This document shows positions 1-8,204 of a stretch of DNA of 64,000 nt, piece after piece; the stretch's first letter is position 1, and every line of letters starts with the position of its first letter. The translations under genes were made by a program, and so were the position numbers. This DNA is from Rhodobacter calidifons (lineage in GTDB: Bacteria; Pseudomonadota; Alphaproteobacteria; Rhodobacterales; Rhodobacteraceae): contig NZ_JAANHS010000003.1 in the NCBI RefSeq assembly GCF_011174775.1, forward strand, positions 186,001 through 250,000, read 5' to 3'. The notes beneath the pieces are model-generated. The model did no database searches, was not told the origin of the DNA, and saw nothing but the letters and a program-made list of their open reading frames with translations.

Positions 1-622
1 AGCTGCCCGGGACGAGGGTGTTGTCCGTCTGGCTGAAATACGACATCACCGAAGCAAGCCAGCTGTCATTGCGATAGAGCGTGCCGGGCCCGCCGAAGGT
101 CGCGCTGCCGTTGTAGTAGCCGGCATGGCCAAGGCCCAGCGCATGGCCGATCTCGTGAATGTAGGTCTGAAGCATGTAGCCGTTGAGGTGCTGCGGGCTC
201 CAGTTCGGGGGGATGTTGATGAAGGACTGGCTGATCCGGCCGCCCTGGAGGTTGAAGTAGGCGTAGGCGCCATCCGGATCGTTGTTGTCGAAGATCAGGT
301 TGGCAGCGGACGAGGTGCTGCGCAGGAAGGTGATGCCCGAGACTTCCGACCAGGCCTCGAGTGCGGCCTCGGCGATGGCCTGTTCGGCCGCCGAAAGGCC
401 GGCCACGTTGTAGGTCAGGGTGCGCGCTGCGTTCAGCTGAAAGCGATAGGTGCCGTTGAAGGTGCCACCGGAGGCCCAGTTCCAGTATCCGCTGGTCAGC
501 TGCTGGGCGATCTGGTCCCAGCTGAACGGTGCCAGGGCGGCCCGGCCGGGTGCTGCCAGCAGATGCTGGTCAAGGCTGGCAAGCGGATCGTTCGGTTCGC
601 GGATGGCGCAAAGCACGCACAT
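1..622 (-). CDS. Serralysin-like M10 zinc metalloprotease (partial, C-terminus outside window)
   Basis: Only the N-terminal 207 residues lie in the window; the gene runs off the left edge. The reading starts at ATG 622 (MCVLCAI...) after a GGGGGG-rich ribosome site. The catalytic motif HEIGHALGLGHAG is at about residues 156-168 and a Met-turn-like SVMSY follows, which is diagnostic of metzincins of the serralysin type. The fold begins with a WDQIAQQLTSGYWNW stretch typical of the start of the protease domain. There is no Sec signal peptide, as expected for type I secreted serralysins whose signal sits at the C-terminus after glycine-rich repeats; that part cannot be seen. It is 23 bp downstream of a small secreted protein on the same strand. 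Confidence 0.88.
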   Translation of the reverse strand, partial: MCVLCAIREPNDPLASLDQHLLAAPGRAALAPFSWDQIAQQLTSGYWNWASGGTFNGTYRFQLNAARTLTYNVAGLSAAEQAIAEAALEAWSEVSGITFLRSTSSAANLIFDNNDPDGAYAYFNLQGGRISQSFINIPPNWSPQHLNGYMLQTYIHEIGHALGLGHAGYYNGSATFGGPGTLYRNDSWLASVMSYFSQTDNTLVPGS

Positions 623-645
623 GGAAATCTACCCCCCGGAAATGG

Positions 646-1071
646 TCACTTCGGAAGCTGGTCAAGCACGCCAAGGTAAAGCCTGCGCCGCATCGGCTCG
701 GTCATCGCGGCGTCGGCGATGACAAGTCCGGTCGATGGCATTGCGGTCCGGACCCCGGAGGCATCGACCCAGGTCGGCAGCAGTTCCAGCTGGGACTCGG
801 TGGCACGGATCACATCGATTTCCAGACCGGGGCCGGTGGACAGCGGGGTGTCCTGTGTCCCTTGCACCCGGTAGCCCGGCTGCGCGCCCAGCGTATCCAG
901 AAAGCCCGCGCAGACGGCCGCCAGACGGGACGGATCGACATGCGTGGAGGACAGGCAGGCAAAGTGCAGCGGGCGGTCGCTGACGGATTCTCCTCCGGCC
1001 GAAGATGCGGACAAGGCGACTGCTCCCAGAACCTTCAGCATGTGGCCCGAACGACAGGCTGCGCGCCGCAT
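646..1071 (-). CDS. Small secreted protein of unknown function upstream of the protease
   Basis: A 141-residue protein if ATG 1071 is used (MRRAAC...); a longer start at 1110 and a shorter one at 1041 are possible. I prefer 1071 because it gives a basic n-region followed by a hydrophobic stretch (LKVLGAVALSASSAGG), a plausible signal peptide. The mature part has two cysteines (FACLSS and LAAVCAG) that could form a disulfide. I do not recognise the family. It is 23 bp upstream of the serralysin-like gene and probably co-transcribed. Periplasmic serralysin inhibitors are small secreted proteins often next to the protease, so an inhibitor or accessory role is possible, but no sequence motif supports it. 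Confidence 0.6.
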   Translation of the reverse strand: MRRAACRSGHMLKVLGAVALSASSAGGESVSDRPLHFACLSSTHVDPSRLAAVCAGFLDTLGAQPGYRVQGTQDTPLSTGPGLEIDVIRATESQLELLPTWVDASGVRTAMPSTGLVIADAAMTEPMRRRLYLGVLDQLPK

Positions 1072-1224
1072 GCCGATACCCCTAACCTGCCTGATCCGAA
1101 AGCCATGCACCGGAACCGTTTCAGCGGTTTGGCAGGTTTACGGCAAATTCTGGGCAGCCTGCAATGGCGGCGTTCCGCGATGCGCTTGCCGCAGGGCCGA
1201 CCGTCGGGCAGGACAAGGCGCAGA

Positions 1225-1599
1225 TCAGAGCCGCTCCAGCTCTTGCACGGCGGTCTCGCGCAGGGCGCGCAGGTCGGCGATGGCGGCCTCCAGGTCCTGC
1301 CGCTGGCGGTCCAGCGCCAGAAGCTGGCGGTCGGCAAGCTGAAGCCAGGCTTCGAGCTGCGGCCGTTCGCCCTTCTTGCCGTAGATCAGCAGCCACTGGC
1401 GGATCTCTTCCAGAGAAAAGCCGAAGCGGCGGCCGCGCAGGATCAGCTTCATCCGCGCCACCTCGCGCGGGCCGTAGAACCGGGCGCGGCCCTCTTTCTC
1501 GGGGGACAGAAGCTCGATGTATTCGTAATAGCGCAGGGTGCGCGGGGTCACCTCGAAACGGGCGCACATCTCCTTGAAGCTGAGGCGGGTCTCGGTCAT
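1225..1599 (-). CDS. MerR-family transcriptional regulator
   Basis: 124 residues. The N-terminal helix-turn-helix reads FKEMCARFEVTPRTLRYYE, followed by LILRGRRFGFSLEEIRQWL, the signature of short MerR proteins common in alphaproteobacteria next to fatty-acid and branched-chain acyl-CoA genes. The C-terminal part is a coiled coil (residues about 85-120) for dimerisation; no cysteine metal site is present. It is divergent from the PaaI thioesterases (108 bp between starts) and is the likely regulator of that unit. It resembles the MerR protein at 42705, but I see no TGACGT palindrome in front of it. Confidence 0.85.
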   Translation of the reverse strand: MTETRLSFKEMCARFEVTPRTLRYYEYIELLSPEKEGRARFYGPREVARMKLILRGRRFGFSLEEIRQWLLIYGKKGERPQLEAWLQLADRQLLALDRQRQDLEAAIADLRALRETAVQELERL

Positions 1600-1707
1600 G
1601 CGCAGTCCTCCCGGCTGGGCAGCCTAAGGCGGGCGCCGGGATCACGCAACGGTTTCGGGGGGTTGCCTTCCTTCGGGCGCGGCGGTTTGATGCGGGCCGA
1701 GGGACAC

Positions 1708-2130
1708 ATGACCGACATCACCGACATCGCCCGCAGTTTCATCGCCGCCCTGCCGCACAGTCATGCGCTTGGCATGCAGCTGGAGTCGATCGGCGCGGGG
1801 CAGGTGACCATCTCGATGCCTTACGACCCGGCGCTGGTGGGCGACCCGGAGACGGGCGTGATCCATGGCGGCGCGGTGTCGGCCCTGATGGACACGGCCT
1901 GCGGTGCCGCGGTGATGAGCCATCCGCAGGCGGGTTTCTCGACCGCGACGCTGGACCTGCGGATCGACTACATGCGACCCGCCACGCCGGGCCAGACCAT
2001 CCGCACCCGGGCGGAATGTCACCATGTCACGCGGTCGGTGGCCTTCGTCCGTGCGGTGGCGACCGACGACGACGAAAGCCGCCCGGTGGCCATGGCCTCG
2101 GGCGCCTTCACGGTGGAGCGCAAGGGATGA
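1708..2130 (+). CDS. PaaI-family hotdog thioesterase
   Basis: 140 residues with the hotdog-fold core VIHGGAVSALMDTACGAAV, the PaaI-type active-site region in which the HGG turn and the aspartate of the central helix act on acyl-CoA thioesters. The start at 1708 is chosen over 1690 because GAGGGA lies just upstream. The stop codon overlaps the start of a second hotdog gene (ATGA). The substrate is not readable; aromatic or short-chain acyl-CoA is usual for the family. Confidence 0.85.
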   Translation: MTDITDIARSFIAALPHSHALGMQLESIGAGQVTISMPYDPALVGDPETGVIHGGAVSALMDTACGAAVMSHPQAGFSTATLDLRIDYMRPATPGQTIRTRAECHHVTRSVAFVRAVATDDDESRPVAMASGAFTVERKG

Positions 2131-2633
2131 GGCCGCCGCCGGAACCGCTGCATGTCATCAAGCGGCGCCGCGAGGGGCTGTTGCGCACGCTGGTCGATGG
2201 CGTGCCCTATATCCGGTTCCTCGGGGTGGAATTCGACCGGCGCGGCGACGAGCTGACCGCCGTCCTGCCCTTCAAGGACAGTCTGATCGGCAATCCGCGC
2301 CTGCCCGCGCTGCACGGAGGCGCGACGGCGGCCTTCCTGGAGATCGCGGCGATGATCGAGCTGGCCTGGAGCACGCTCTGGGACGGGGTGGAAAGCGAGG
2401 GCGCCCTGCCGGACGGGCCGCTGCGGCTGCCCAAGACGATCGACTTCACGGTGGATTACCTGCGGCCCGGGCTGCCGCGCGATGCCTATGCCCGGGCGCG
2501 GGTGAACCGGTCGGGGCGGCGCTATGCGTCGGTCCATGTCGAGGCCTGGCAGGACAACCGCGCGCGCCTGTTCGCGCAGGCCACGGGCCATTTCCTGATG
2601 CCGCAGCCGCTGCGCCCCGGCAGCAAGGCATGA
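2127..2633 (+). CDS. Second PaaI-like hotdog thioesterase
   Basis: 168 residues starting at ATG 2127 inside the stop of the previous gene (ATGA overlap). The hotdog region reads LHGGATAAFLEIAAMIELAW, so the aspartate seen in the first copy is replaced by glutamate (FLEIA), a known variation among hotdog enzymes. The protein is longer than its neighbour in the N-terminus and the loop GVESEGALPDGPLRLPKTIDF. The tandem pair suggests a heteromeric enzyme or two substrate ranges. It is translationally coupled to the MATE gene by another ATGA overlap. Confidence 0.8.
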   Translation: MRPPPEPLHVIKRRREGLLRTLVDGVPYIRFLGVEFDRRGDELTAVLPFKDSLIGNPRLPALHGGATAAFLEIAAMIELAWSTLWDGVESEGALPDGPLRLPKTIDFTVDYLRPGLPRDAYARARVNRSGRRYASVHVEAWQDNRARLFAQATGHFLMPQPLRPGSKA

Positions 2634-3940
2634 CCGCCATCACCCATGGCCGCATGCTGAGGATCGCCGGCCCGATCGTGCTGTCCAATGCCACAGTGCC
2701 CTTGCTGGGTGCGGTGGATACGGCGGTGATCGGGCAGCTTGGCGATCCGGCAAGCCTGGGCGCCGTGGGGATCGGCGCGGTGATCCTGGCGACGCTGTAC
2801 TGGGCCTTCGGCTTCCTGCGCATGTCCACCTCGGGCCTGGCGGCGCAGGCGCAGGGGGCGGGCGACATGGCCGAGCGGTCCGCCGTCCTGCTTCGCGCGC
2901 TGATCGTGGGGGCGGGGGCGGGGCTGGCGCTGATCCTGGCGCAGGTGGCGCTGTTTGCCGGGGCCTTCTGGCTGGCGCCGGCCTCGGCGACGGTGGAGGG
3001 GCTGGCACAGGACTACCTGGCGATCCGCATCTGGGGGGCGCCCGCGACCATCGCGCTTTACGCGCTGACCGGCTGGCTGGTCGGGCTGGAGCGGACGCGG
3101 GCGGTGCTGCTGTTGCAGCTGTGGCAGAACGGGCTGAACATCGCGCTGGACCTGTGGTTCGTGCTGGGTCTTGGCTGGGGGGTCGAGGGCGTGGCGCTGG
3201 CCACGCTGATCGCGGAATGGACGGGGCTGGCGCTGGCCCTGTGGTTGGCCCGCGATGCCTTCGGGCCGGCCTTGCGCGGCGCGCTGGCCCGGCTGGGCGA
3301 CGGGATCGCGATCCGCCGCATGTTCTCGGCCAGCCGCGACATCATGGGCCGGACGATCCTTCTGCAACTGGCCTTCACCACCTTCGTCTTTCTGGGCGCG
3401 CGGTTCGGCGACGTGACGCTGGCGGCGAACCAGGTGCTGATGCAGTTCCTGGAGATCACCGCCTTCGCGCTGGACGGCTTTGCCTTTGCCGCCGAGGCGC
3501 TGGTGGGGCAGGCGGTCGGGGCGCGCTCGGCCGCGGATACGCGCGCGGCAGGGCGGATCACCATGCAATGGGGTTTCGGCGGCGCGGCGGCGCTGGCGCT
3601 GGTCTTTGCCCTGGCCGGGCCGCAGATCATCGACCTGATGACCACCGCGGCCGAAGTGCGCGCGGCGGCGCGCGGTTATCTGCCCTGGCTGGTCTTGGCC
3701 CCCCTGATCGGCGTGGCGGCCTGGATCTATGACGGTATCTTCATCGGCGCGCTGCTGACGGGCGAGATGCTGCGCGCGATGCTGGTGTCGGTCGCAGTCT
3801 ATGCCCTGGCGCTGGCCGTCCTGGTGCCGCTGGCGGGGAACCACGGGCTCTGGGCGGCGCTGATGGTGATGAACGGGGCGCGCACGCTGGCGATGGGACG
3901 GCTGTATCCGAAGGTGCTGGCCCTGCCGCAGCGGGCGTGA
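2630..3940 (+). CDS. MATE-family multidrug/toxin exporter (DinF-like)
   Basis: 436 residues, the usual MATE length, with about twelve hydrophobic segments. The N-terminus ITHGRMLRIAGPIVLSNATVPLLGAVDTAVIGQLG is characteristic of the DinF branch (first TM helix followed by VDT.VIG). It is an inner-membrane exporter driven by H+ or Na+. ATG 2630 overlaps the stop of the second thioesterase, so three genes (two acyl-CoA thioesterases and an exporter) are translationally coupled, which hints that the exporter removes the released acid; this is inference. Confidence 0.88.
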   Translation: MTAITHGRMLRIAGPIVLSNATVPLLGAVDTAVIGQLGDPASLGAVGIGAVILATLYWAFGFLRMSTSGLAAQAQGAGDMAERSAVLLRALIVGAGAGLALILAQVALFAGAFWLAPASATVEGLAQDYLAIRIWGAPATIALYALTGWLVGLERTRAVLLLQLWQNGLNIALDLWFVLGLGWGVEGVALATLIAEWTGLALALWLARDAFGPALRGALARLGDGIAIRRMFSASRDIMGRTILLQLAFTTFVFLGARFGDVTLAANQVLMQFLEITAFALDGFAFAAEALVGQAVGARSAADTRAAGRITMQWGFGGAAALALVFALAGPQIIDLMTTAAEVRAAARGYLPWLVLAPLIGVAAWIYDGIFIGALLTGEMLRAMLVSVAVYALALAVLVPLAGNHGLWAALMVMNGARTLAMGRLYPKVLALPQRA

Positions 3941-4020
3941 CCCGGCCGCGCCGCGCGCTGCATGAGGCTTGCCTTCCCCCCGCCGCCCCTGCCATGATCC
4001 GCCCGCCAGAGGGGAGCATC

Positions 4021-4476
4021 ATGCGGAAATTCCTCGTCGTGCTGGACGACAGTCGCGAGTGTCTGAATGCCATGCGCTTTGCCGCGCTGCGGGCGGCGCA
4101 TACCGGGGGTGGGGTCACGATCCTGTCGGTCATCCCGCCGGAGGAGTTCCAGACCTGGATGGGCGTCGCCGACCTGATGCGCGCCGAGGCGCGCGAGCGG
4201 ATCGAGGCGCATTTCGAGGTCTTCGCCAAGTGGATGCGCGACAAGCAGGGGGTGAACCCCGAACTGGTGATCCGCGAGGGCGATCCGGTGACCGAGATCC
4301 TGTCCCTCGTCAAGGAGGATCCCGAGATCGGCATCCTGGTGCTGGGCGCGGGGACCGACAAGTCCGGGCCGGGGCCTCTTGTCACGGCCATGACACGAAA
4401 TGCGGGCAGTCTGCCGATACCGATCACCATCGTTCCGGGCGACATGTCGAAGGAACGGCTGGAAAGCATCACCTGA
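4021..4476 (+). CDS. Universal stress protein (UspA family)
   Basis: 151 residues starting MRKFLVVLDDS, with the single Usp alpha/beta domain. ILVLGAGTD followed by a Gly-rich segment matches the G-x2-G nucleotide loop of ATP-binding Usp proteins. The start at 4021 follows a GAGGGGAGC ribosome site. It is 80 bp downstream of the MATE gene and could be read from it or alone. The role is stress endurance by an unknown partner, as for most members. Confidence 0.85.
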   Translation: MRKFLVVLDDSRECLNAMRFAALRAAHTGGGVTILSVIPPEEFQTWMGVADLMRAEARERIEAHFEVFAKWMRDKQGVNPELVIREGDPVTEILSLVKEDPEIGILVLGAGTDKSGPGPLVTAMTRNAGSLPIPITIVPGDMSKERLESIT

Positions 4477-4528
4477 TCCACCCCCGGATCGGGCGGTTCC
4501 CTGCGCTTTTTTTCACGATACCGCCGCT

Positions 4529-4544
4529 GTAAGCGCCTGCTTAC
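4529..4544. promoter_or_regulatory. Inverted repeat upstream of eptA
   Basis: GTAAGC-GCCT-GCTTAC, a perfect 6-bp inverted repeat 70 bp before the eptA start. It follows a run of seven T residues at 4507-4513, so it might be an operator for eptA or part of a transcript end for usp. No regulator can be assigned. Confidence 0.3.
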
Positions 4545-4613
4545 TGCATCCTCGGGTCGCGGAGACTATGGTCTACGTGGGCCGCATCAGGCCCTGTCAT
4601 CCTGGATCTCCGC

Positions 4614-6251
4614 ATGATCGACCCGACCCAGGCCGCCGGCAACGGCCGCCGCCCCAGCCTTTCGCCCGCACTTCTGAACGCCCTTGTCGCAACCTGGCTT
4701 CTGGCCCTGTGCAACGCGACCTTCTGGGGGCATCTTTTCCGCATCTTCGCGGGCCGCACGGTGACCGCGCTGGTCTTTGCCGGGGCGGTCTGGGCGCTGT
4801 TGCTGCTGGTGATCTCGCTGCTGGCGCTGCGCCGGATGCAGAAGCCGGTGCTGGTGGCGCTTCTCATGATCGCGGGGGTCAGTTCCTATTACGTCGATGT
4901 GCTGGGCGTGGTCATCGACCGCGAGATGATCCAGAACGCGATGACCACGACCTTCGCGGAATCGAAACATCTGATCACCCCGCAATTCCTGGCGCATGTG
5001 GCGTTGTACGGGGTTCTGCCCTCGGCGCTGGTGCTCTGGGTCCGCATCCGCCGTGCCCCTGCCTTGCGCGCGGCGGCCGGGGCGGGCCTGATGCTGGCGC
5101 TGTCGGCGGCGCTTGTGGCGGGGCTTCTGTTCACCAATCTGAAGGCCTATTCCACTGTCCTGCGCGCCGAGAAGGAGCTTCTGGGCGCGGTCCAGCCGCT
5201 GGCCCCGCTGTCGGGCGCCCTGCGCTATGCCAGGATGATGATGAAATCGACGCAGGTCGTGTTGCAGCCCACCGGCCGCGATGCCGGCAAGGGGCCCTAC
5301 CTGAGCACGGCCGGCAAGCCGGTGCTGATGGTGATCGTCGCGGGCGAGACCGGGCGGGCGCAGAACTGGTCGCTGGGCGGCTATGCGCGCCAGACCAACC
5401 CGGAGCTTGCGGCGCGCGACATCCTGTATTTCCCGCAGGCGACCAGCTGCGGCACGGCGACCGCGACCTCGCTGCCCTGCATGTTCTCGCCGCTCGGGCA
5501 GGCGGACTATTCCTACGAGGGGGGCCTGAGCCACGAGAACCTGCTGGACGTGCTGAGCCATGCCGGATTCCGGGTGGAATGGTGGGACAACAACACCGGC
5601 GACAAGAACATCGCCGACCGGATCCCGCGGCGGACGATGACGGCGGCGGACGGGGCCGACTTCTGCCAGCCGGAATGCATCGACGGCGTTTTCCTCAAGG
5701 CGCTGGCAGAGAAGGCCGCGACGATCACCGAGGACACGGTGATCGTCCTGCACCAGATCGGCAGCCACGGCCCGAGCGACTGGCTGCGCTATCCCGCCGA
5801 CCGCGAGATCTTCGCCCCCGCCTGCAAGACGCCCGAGCTGACGGATTGCACGGCAGAGGAGATCGTCAACGCCTATGACAATACCATCGCCTACACCGAC
5901 CATGTCCTGGCCGAGGTGATCGACCTGCTGGACGGCTCGGATCGGGTGATCCCGGCGCTATACTATGTCTCGGACCATGGCGAGAGCCTGGGGGAAGGCG
6001 GGCTGTATCTGCACGGCACGCCCTATTTCATGGCGCCCGACAATCAGACGCGGGTGCCGATGGTGATCTGGATGTCCGAGCGGTTCCGTGCCAGTCTCGG
6101 GCTGGACAGGGCCTGTCTTGCGGCCAGGACGGATGCGCCGGTCAGCCATGACAACATGTTCTCGACGGTGCTTGGAATGCTGAACGTGACGACCTCGGCC
6201 CGGGATGACGCGCTGGACATCGCCGGGGCCTGCCGCCGGGGCACGGGCTGA
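4614..6251 (+). CDS. eptA: Lipid A phosphoethanolamine transferase (EptA/sulfatase family)
   Basis: 545 residues: an N-terminal membrane domain with about five helices (residues 15-175) and a periplasmic sulfatase-fold catalytic domain. The nucleophile is Thr246 in GETGRAQNWSLGGYARQ; metal-binding motifs SCGTATATSLPCMFS, WWDNNTGDKN, HQIGSHGP and SDHGESLGE are all present, as are paired cysteines of EptA-type enzymes. It transfers phosphoethanolamine from phosphatidylethanolamine to lipid A at the outer face of the inner membrane, reducing surface charge and polymyxin binding. The diacylglycerol left behind is the substrate of the next gene, 2 bp downstream. Confidence 0.92.
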   Translation: MIDPTQAAGNGRRPSLSPALLNALVATWLLALCNATFWGHLFRIFAGRTVTALVFAGAVWALLLLVISLLALRRMQKPVLVALLMIAGVSSYYVDVLGVVIDREMIQNAMTTTFAESKHLITPQFLAHVALYGVLPSALVLWVRIRRAPALRAAAGAGLMLALSAALVAGLLFTNLKAYSTVLRAEKELLGAVQPLAPLSGALRYARMMMKSTQVVLQPTGRDAGKGPYLSTAGKPVLMVIVAGETGRAQNWSLGGYARQTNPELAARDILYFPQATSCGTATATSLPCMFSPLGQADYSYEGGLSHENLLDVLSHAGFRVEWWDNNTGDKNIADRIPRRTMTAADGADFCQPECIDGVFLKALAEKAATITEDTVIVLHQIGSHGPSDWLRYPADREIFAPACKTPELTDCTAEEIVNAYDNTIAYTDHVLAEVIDLLDGSDRVIPALYYVSDHGESLGEGGLYLHGTPYFMAPDNQTRVPMVIWMSERFRASLGLDRACLAARTDAPVSHDNMFSTVLGMLNVTTSARDDALDIAGACRRGTG

Positions 6252-6253
6252 GG

Positions 6254-6622
6254 ATGGCGGTCGAGGAGAAGCCCCCGCGCAAGACAGGGCCGGCGCATTT
6301 CCTGGCCGCGGCCGGCTATTCGCTGGCCGGATTGCGGCGGCTGGCGCGGGAAAGTGCCTTCCGGCAGGAAATCCTGCTGATTCTGGGCCTTCTGGTCGTC
6401 TTCCTGGTCTTCGGCGCCTCGCTGGCCGAAATCGGCGGGCTTCTGGCGCTGGGGCTGGTGCTGATCGCGGTCGAGGCGCTGAACACCGCGCTGGAGGTTC
6501 TGGTCGATCACCTGTCGCCGGGCTGGTCGCAGTTCGCCAGGGATGCCAAGGATCTGGGCTCGCTGGCGGTGGCCTGTGTCATCGGCGCGATCGTCCTTTT
6601 TGCGGGCATCGTGCTGATCTGA
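6254..6622 (+). CDS. dgkA: Diacylglycerol kinase
   Basis: 122 residues, a typical prokaryotic DgkA of three membrane helices. The catalytic stretch VEALNTALEVLVDHL carries the general-base glutamate and the conserved Asn, and RDAKDLGSLAVA is the second signature. It phosphorylates diacylglycerol to phosphatidic acid in the inner membrane. Placement 2 bp after eptA indicates direct recycling of the diacylglycerol released when phosphatidylethanolamine donates its head group to lipid A. Confidence 0.92.
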   Translation: MAVEEKPPRKTGPAHFLAAAGYSLAGLRRLARESAFRQEILLILGLLVVFLVFGASLAEIGGLLALGLVLIAVEALNTALEVLVDHLSPGWSQFARDAKDLGSLAVACVIGAIVLFAGIVLI

Positions 6623-6649
6623 CAGGCGGACCGCCGCCCAGGCAGGGCG

Positions 6650-6705
6650 TGCAATGCTGCATTGCAGAAATCTGCCTTGGGATCGTCACGCGACCGGCCT
6701 ATATT
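6650..6705 (+). promoter_or_regulatory. TGC palindrome plus sigma70-type promoter before a small peptide gene
   Basis: TGCAATGC-T-GCATTGCA at 6650-6666 is a perfect 8-bp inverted repeat around one base. It is followed by a -35 box TTGGGA (6677-6682), a 17-bp spacer and a -10 box TATATT (6700-6705). The palindrome contains TGCTGCATTGCA, which resembles TGC-rich operators of PhaR/PhbF-type regulators of polyhydroxyalkanoate genes; that link is inference. Confidence 0.5.
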
Positions 6706-6744
6706 GGCAGGCAGGGAGGAGCCTTGCCATGAAAGGCCCGCACC

Positions 6745-6897
6745 ATGTCGATCCACCTCTTTCCGCGCCGAACCGCCGCGCCCGTGCCGGTGGAACCCTA
6801 CTATCAGGCCGAGAAGCCCGAGACCCCGGTCGTGCCCCTGCGCCCCCTGACGGCGCTGGAGCAGATGTATGCCTATTGGGGGTCCGACCGGCCCTGA
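6745..6897 (+). CDS. Small 50-residue conserved-looking protein
   Basis: Starts MSIHLFPRRT at 6745 and ends ALEQMYAYWGSDRP. It has a good -35/-10 pair 40 bp upstream and a GGGAGGAG stretch at 6715. The proline-rich middle (VPVEPYYQAEKPETPVVPLRPL) and the aromatic end MYAYW are like those of short uncharacterised proteins in Rhodobacteraceae genomes, as far as I recall. It is soluble, with no signal or membrane segment. Function unknown. It lies between dgkA and the convergent release-factor-like gene. Confidence 0.6.
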   Translation: MSIHLFPRRTAAPVPVEPYYQAEKPETPVVPLRPLTALEQMYAYWGSDRP

Positions 6898-6943
6898 CGC
6901 CCGGATCTGTCCCCGGCCGGGACACTCCGGCCGGGGCAGCGCC

Positions 6944-8065
6944 CTAGATCGCGTAGCGCAGGATGGCCGCCAGCGAGGCGCGCTGCGGAATGTCGTCGCG
7001 CCGCACCGCCAGCACCCGCCCACCCGAGGCCAGCACCCGGCCCGCGATCTCGTCCACCACGCCATAGCTGATGGCGCTTTCCTCCTTTTCGAAGGTCACT
7101 TCGCCGGTGGTCTCGTCCACGGTGCCGGGCACCACCTCGTCGATATCGACCAGAAGCGTGTCAACGGCACCGAAGGTGGCGGCGCGGGCGGCGCGGGCGA
7201 TCTGGGTCGTGGCGCGGCCCTCGTTCTCGCGCGCCGAGAACAGCGCGTGGACGTCGCCGATCATCCGGGCGTGCAGCGCATCGAGGATCGGGCGCGCCGC
7301 CTCGGCCAGTTCGGCGGCCGACATGCGGACCGGGCTGGTCCTGATGCCATCGGCGGCCAGGTGGTCATGGCTGCACACCGAACGGAACATCGAGGCCAGG
7401 GGCTCGGTCGCGGCCAGGATCAGGGGTTCGGACCGGCCCGCCAGCACCGGGCGAAGGGCCGCATCAACCTTGCGGCAGAAGGCGCGCAGCAGGATGTTCT
7501 GCCCTTCGGCGCCCCCCTTGCGCTGCGAATAGCTGCGGGTATTCACATTTGCCGTCCCCGCAGCCGAGGCCGCATCCTTCGGCATGCCGGGCACCTTGAC
7601 CTCTTGCGCGGGCAGGTCGGCAAAGACCTCGACCAGCCGCACCTCGTTTTCCGCCAGCGCCAGCACGAAGGCATGCTGCTGGACCGACACGGCGCGCAGA
7701 AGGGGCTTGATGTGGAACCGGTCCGAGACCTGGACCATGTCGGTCAGGTGGTTCGGCAGGCGGAACGACCGCAAGGATTGGGGTGTGACGAAAATGGCCA
7801 GCGCATTGGCCTGGAATTTCCAGAAGTCGTCGTCGTCGAGAAGGTCGTGAACCTGTTCCTCGATCGGCCAGATGGTGCGCTTTTCGGTGCCCACGGCCTC
7901 CAGCTGCGCAACCGCGGTCTTCAGAAGCTTGCCCAGCTCGGTCCGGGACGGTCCGATGTTCTGGGTTTCCGGCGTGGTGCGCAGGTAGAAGGACACGGAT
8001 GCCTCGCCGCGATGAGCGACCAGTTTCTGCAATTCGGGCGCGGTGGGAATATCGACGTAAAGCAT
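6944..8065 (-). CDS. Bacterial archaeo-eukaryotic release factor (BaeRF)-like protein
   Basis: 373 residues from ATG 8065 (MLYVDIPTAPELQKLVAHRGEAS). The layout fits the BaeRF families: an N-terminal domain with SFYLRT and R-rich helices, a central VFADLPAQEVKVPG segment, and a C-terminal eL30/RNase E-like part (SAISYGVVDEIAGRVLASGGRVLAVRRDDIP). These proteins are related to aRF1/eRF1 and are thought to act at stalled or hibernating ribosomes. No GGQ peptide-release motif is visible. It is divergent from the nfu gene, with a 139-bp intergenic region. Confidence 0.7.
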   Translation of the reverse strand: MLYVDIPTAPELQKLVAHRGEASVSFYLRTTPETQNIGPSRTELGKLLKTAVAQLEAVGTEKRTIWPIEEQVHDLLDDDDFWKFQANALAIFVTPQSLRSFRLPNHLTDMVQVSDRFHIKPLLRAVSVQQHAFVLALAENEVRLVEVFADLPAQEVKVPGMPKDAASAAGTANVNTRSYSQRKGGAEGQNILLRAFCRKVDAALRPVLAGRSEPLILAATEPLASMFRSVCSHDHLAADGIRTSPVRMSAAELAEAARPILDALHARMIGDVHALFSARENEGRATTQIARAARAATFGAVDTLLVDIDEVVPGTVDETTGEVTFEKEESAISYGVVDEIAGRVLASGGRVLAVRRDDIPQRASLAAILRYAI

Positions 8066-8204
8066 TTGGACCTCATTGTGATGCCTTGGACAGGTGGGGC
8101 CTGTGCCGCCCCGGTTCAACCTTGCGGCGGGGTTGCGGCGGCGCTCTGCCTTGACAGGCGGGGGTCGCGAGCGCATATCCGCTTGATCCTGTCGGAGATC
8201 GCAG

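Noticed and set aside
529-2130. Plus-strand frame of 533 codons ending with the first PaaI thioesterase
   Set aside because: Only the last 140 codons look like a protein; the rest is antisense to MerR and the secreted protein. The start at 1708 has its own ribosome site.
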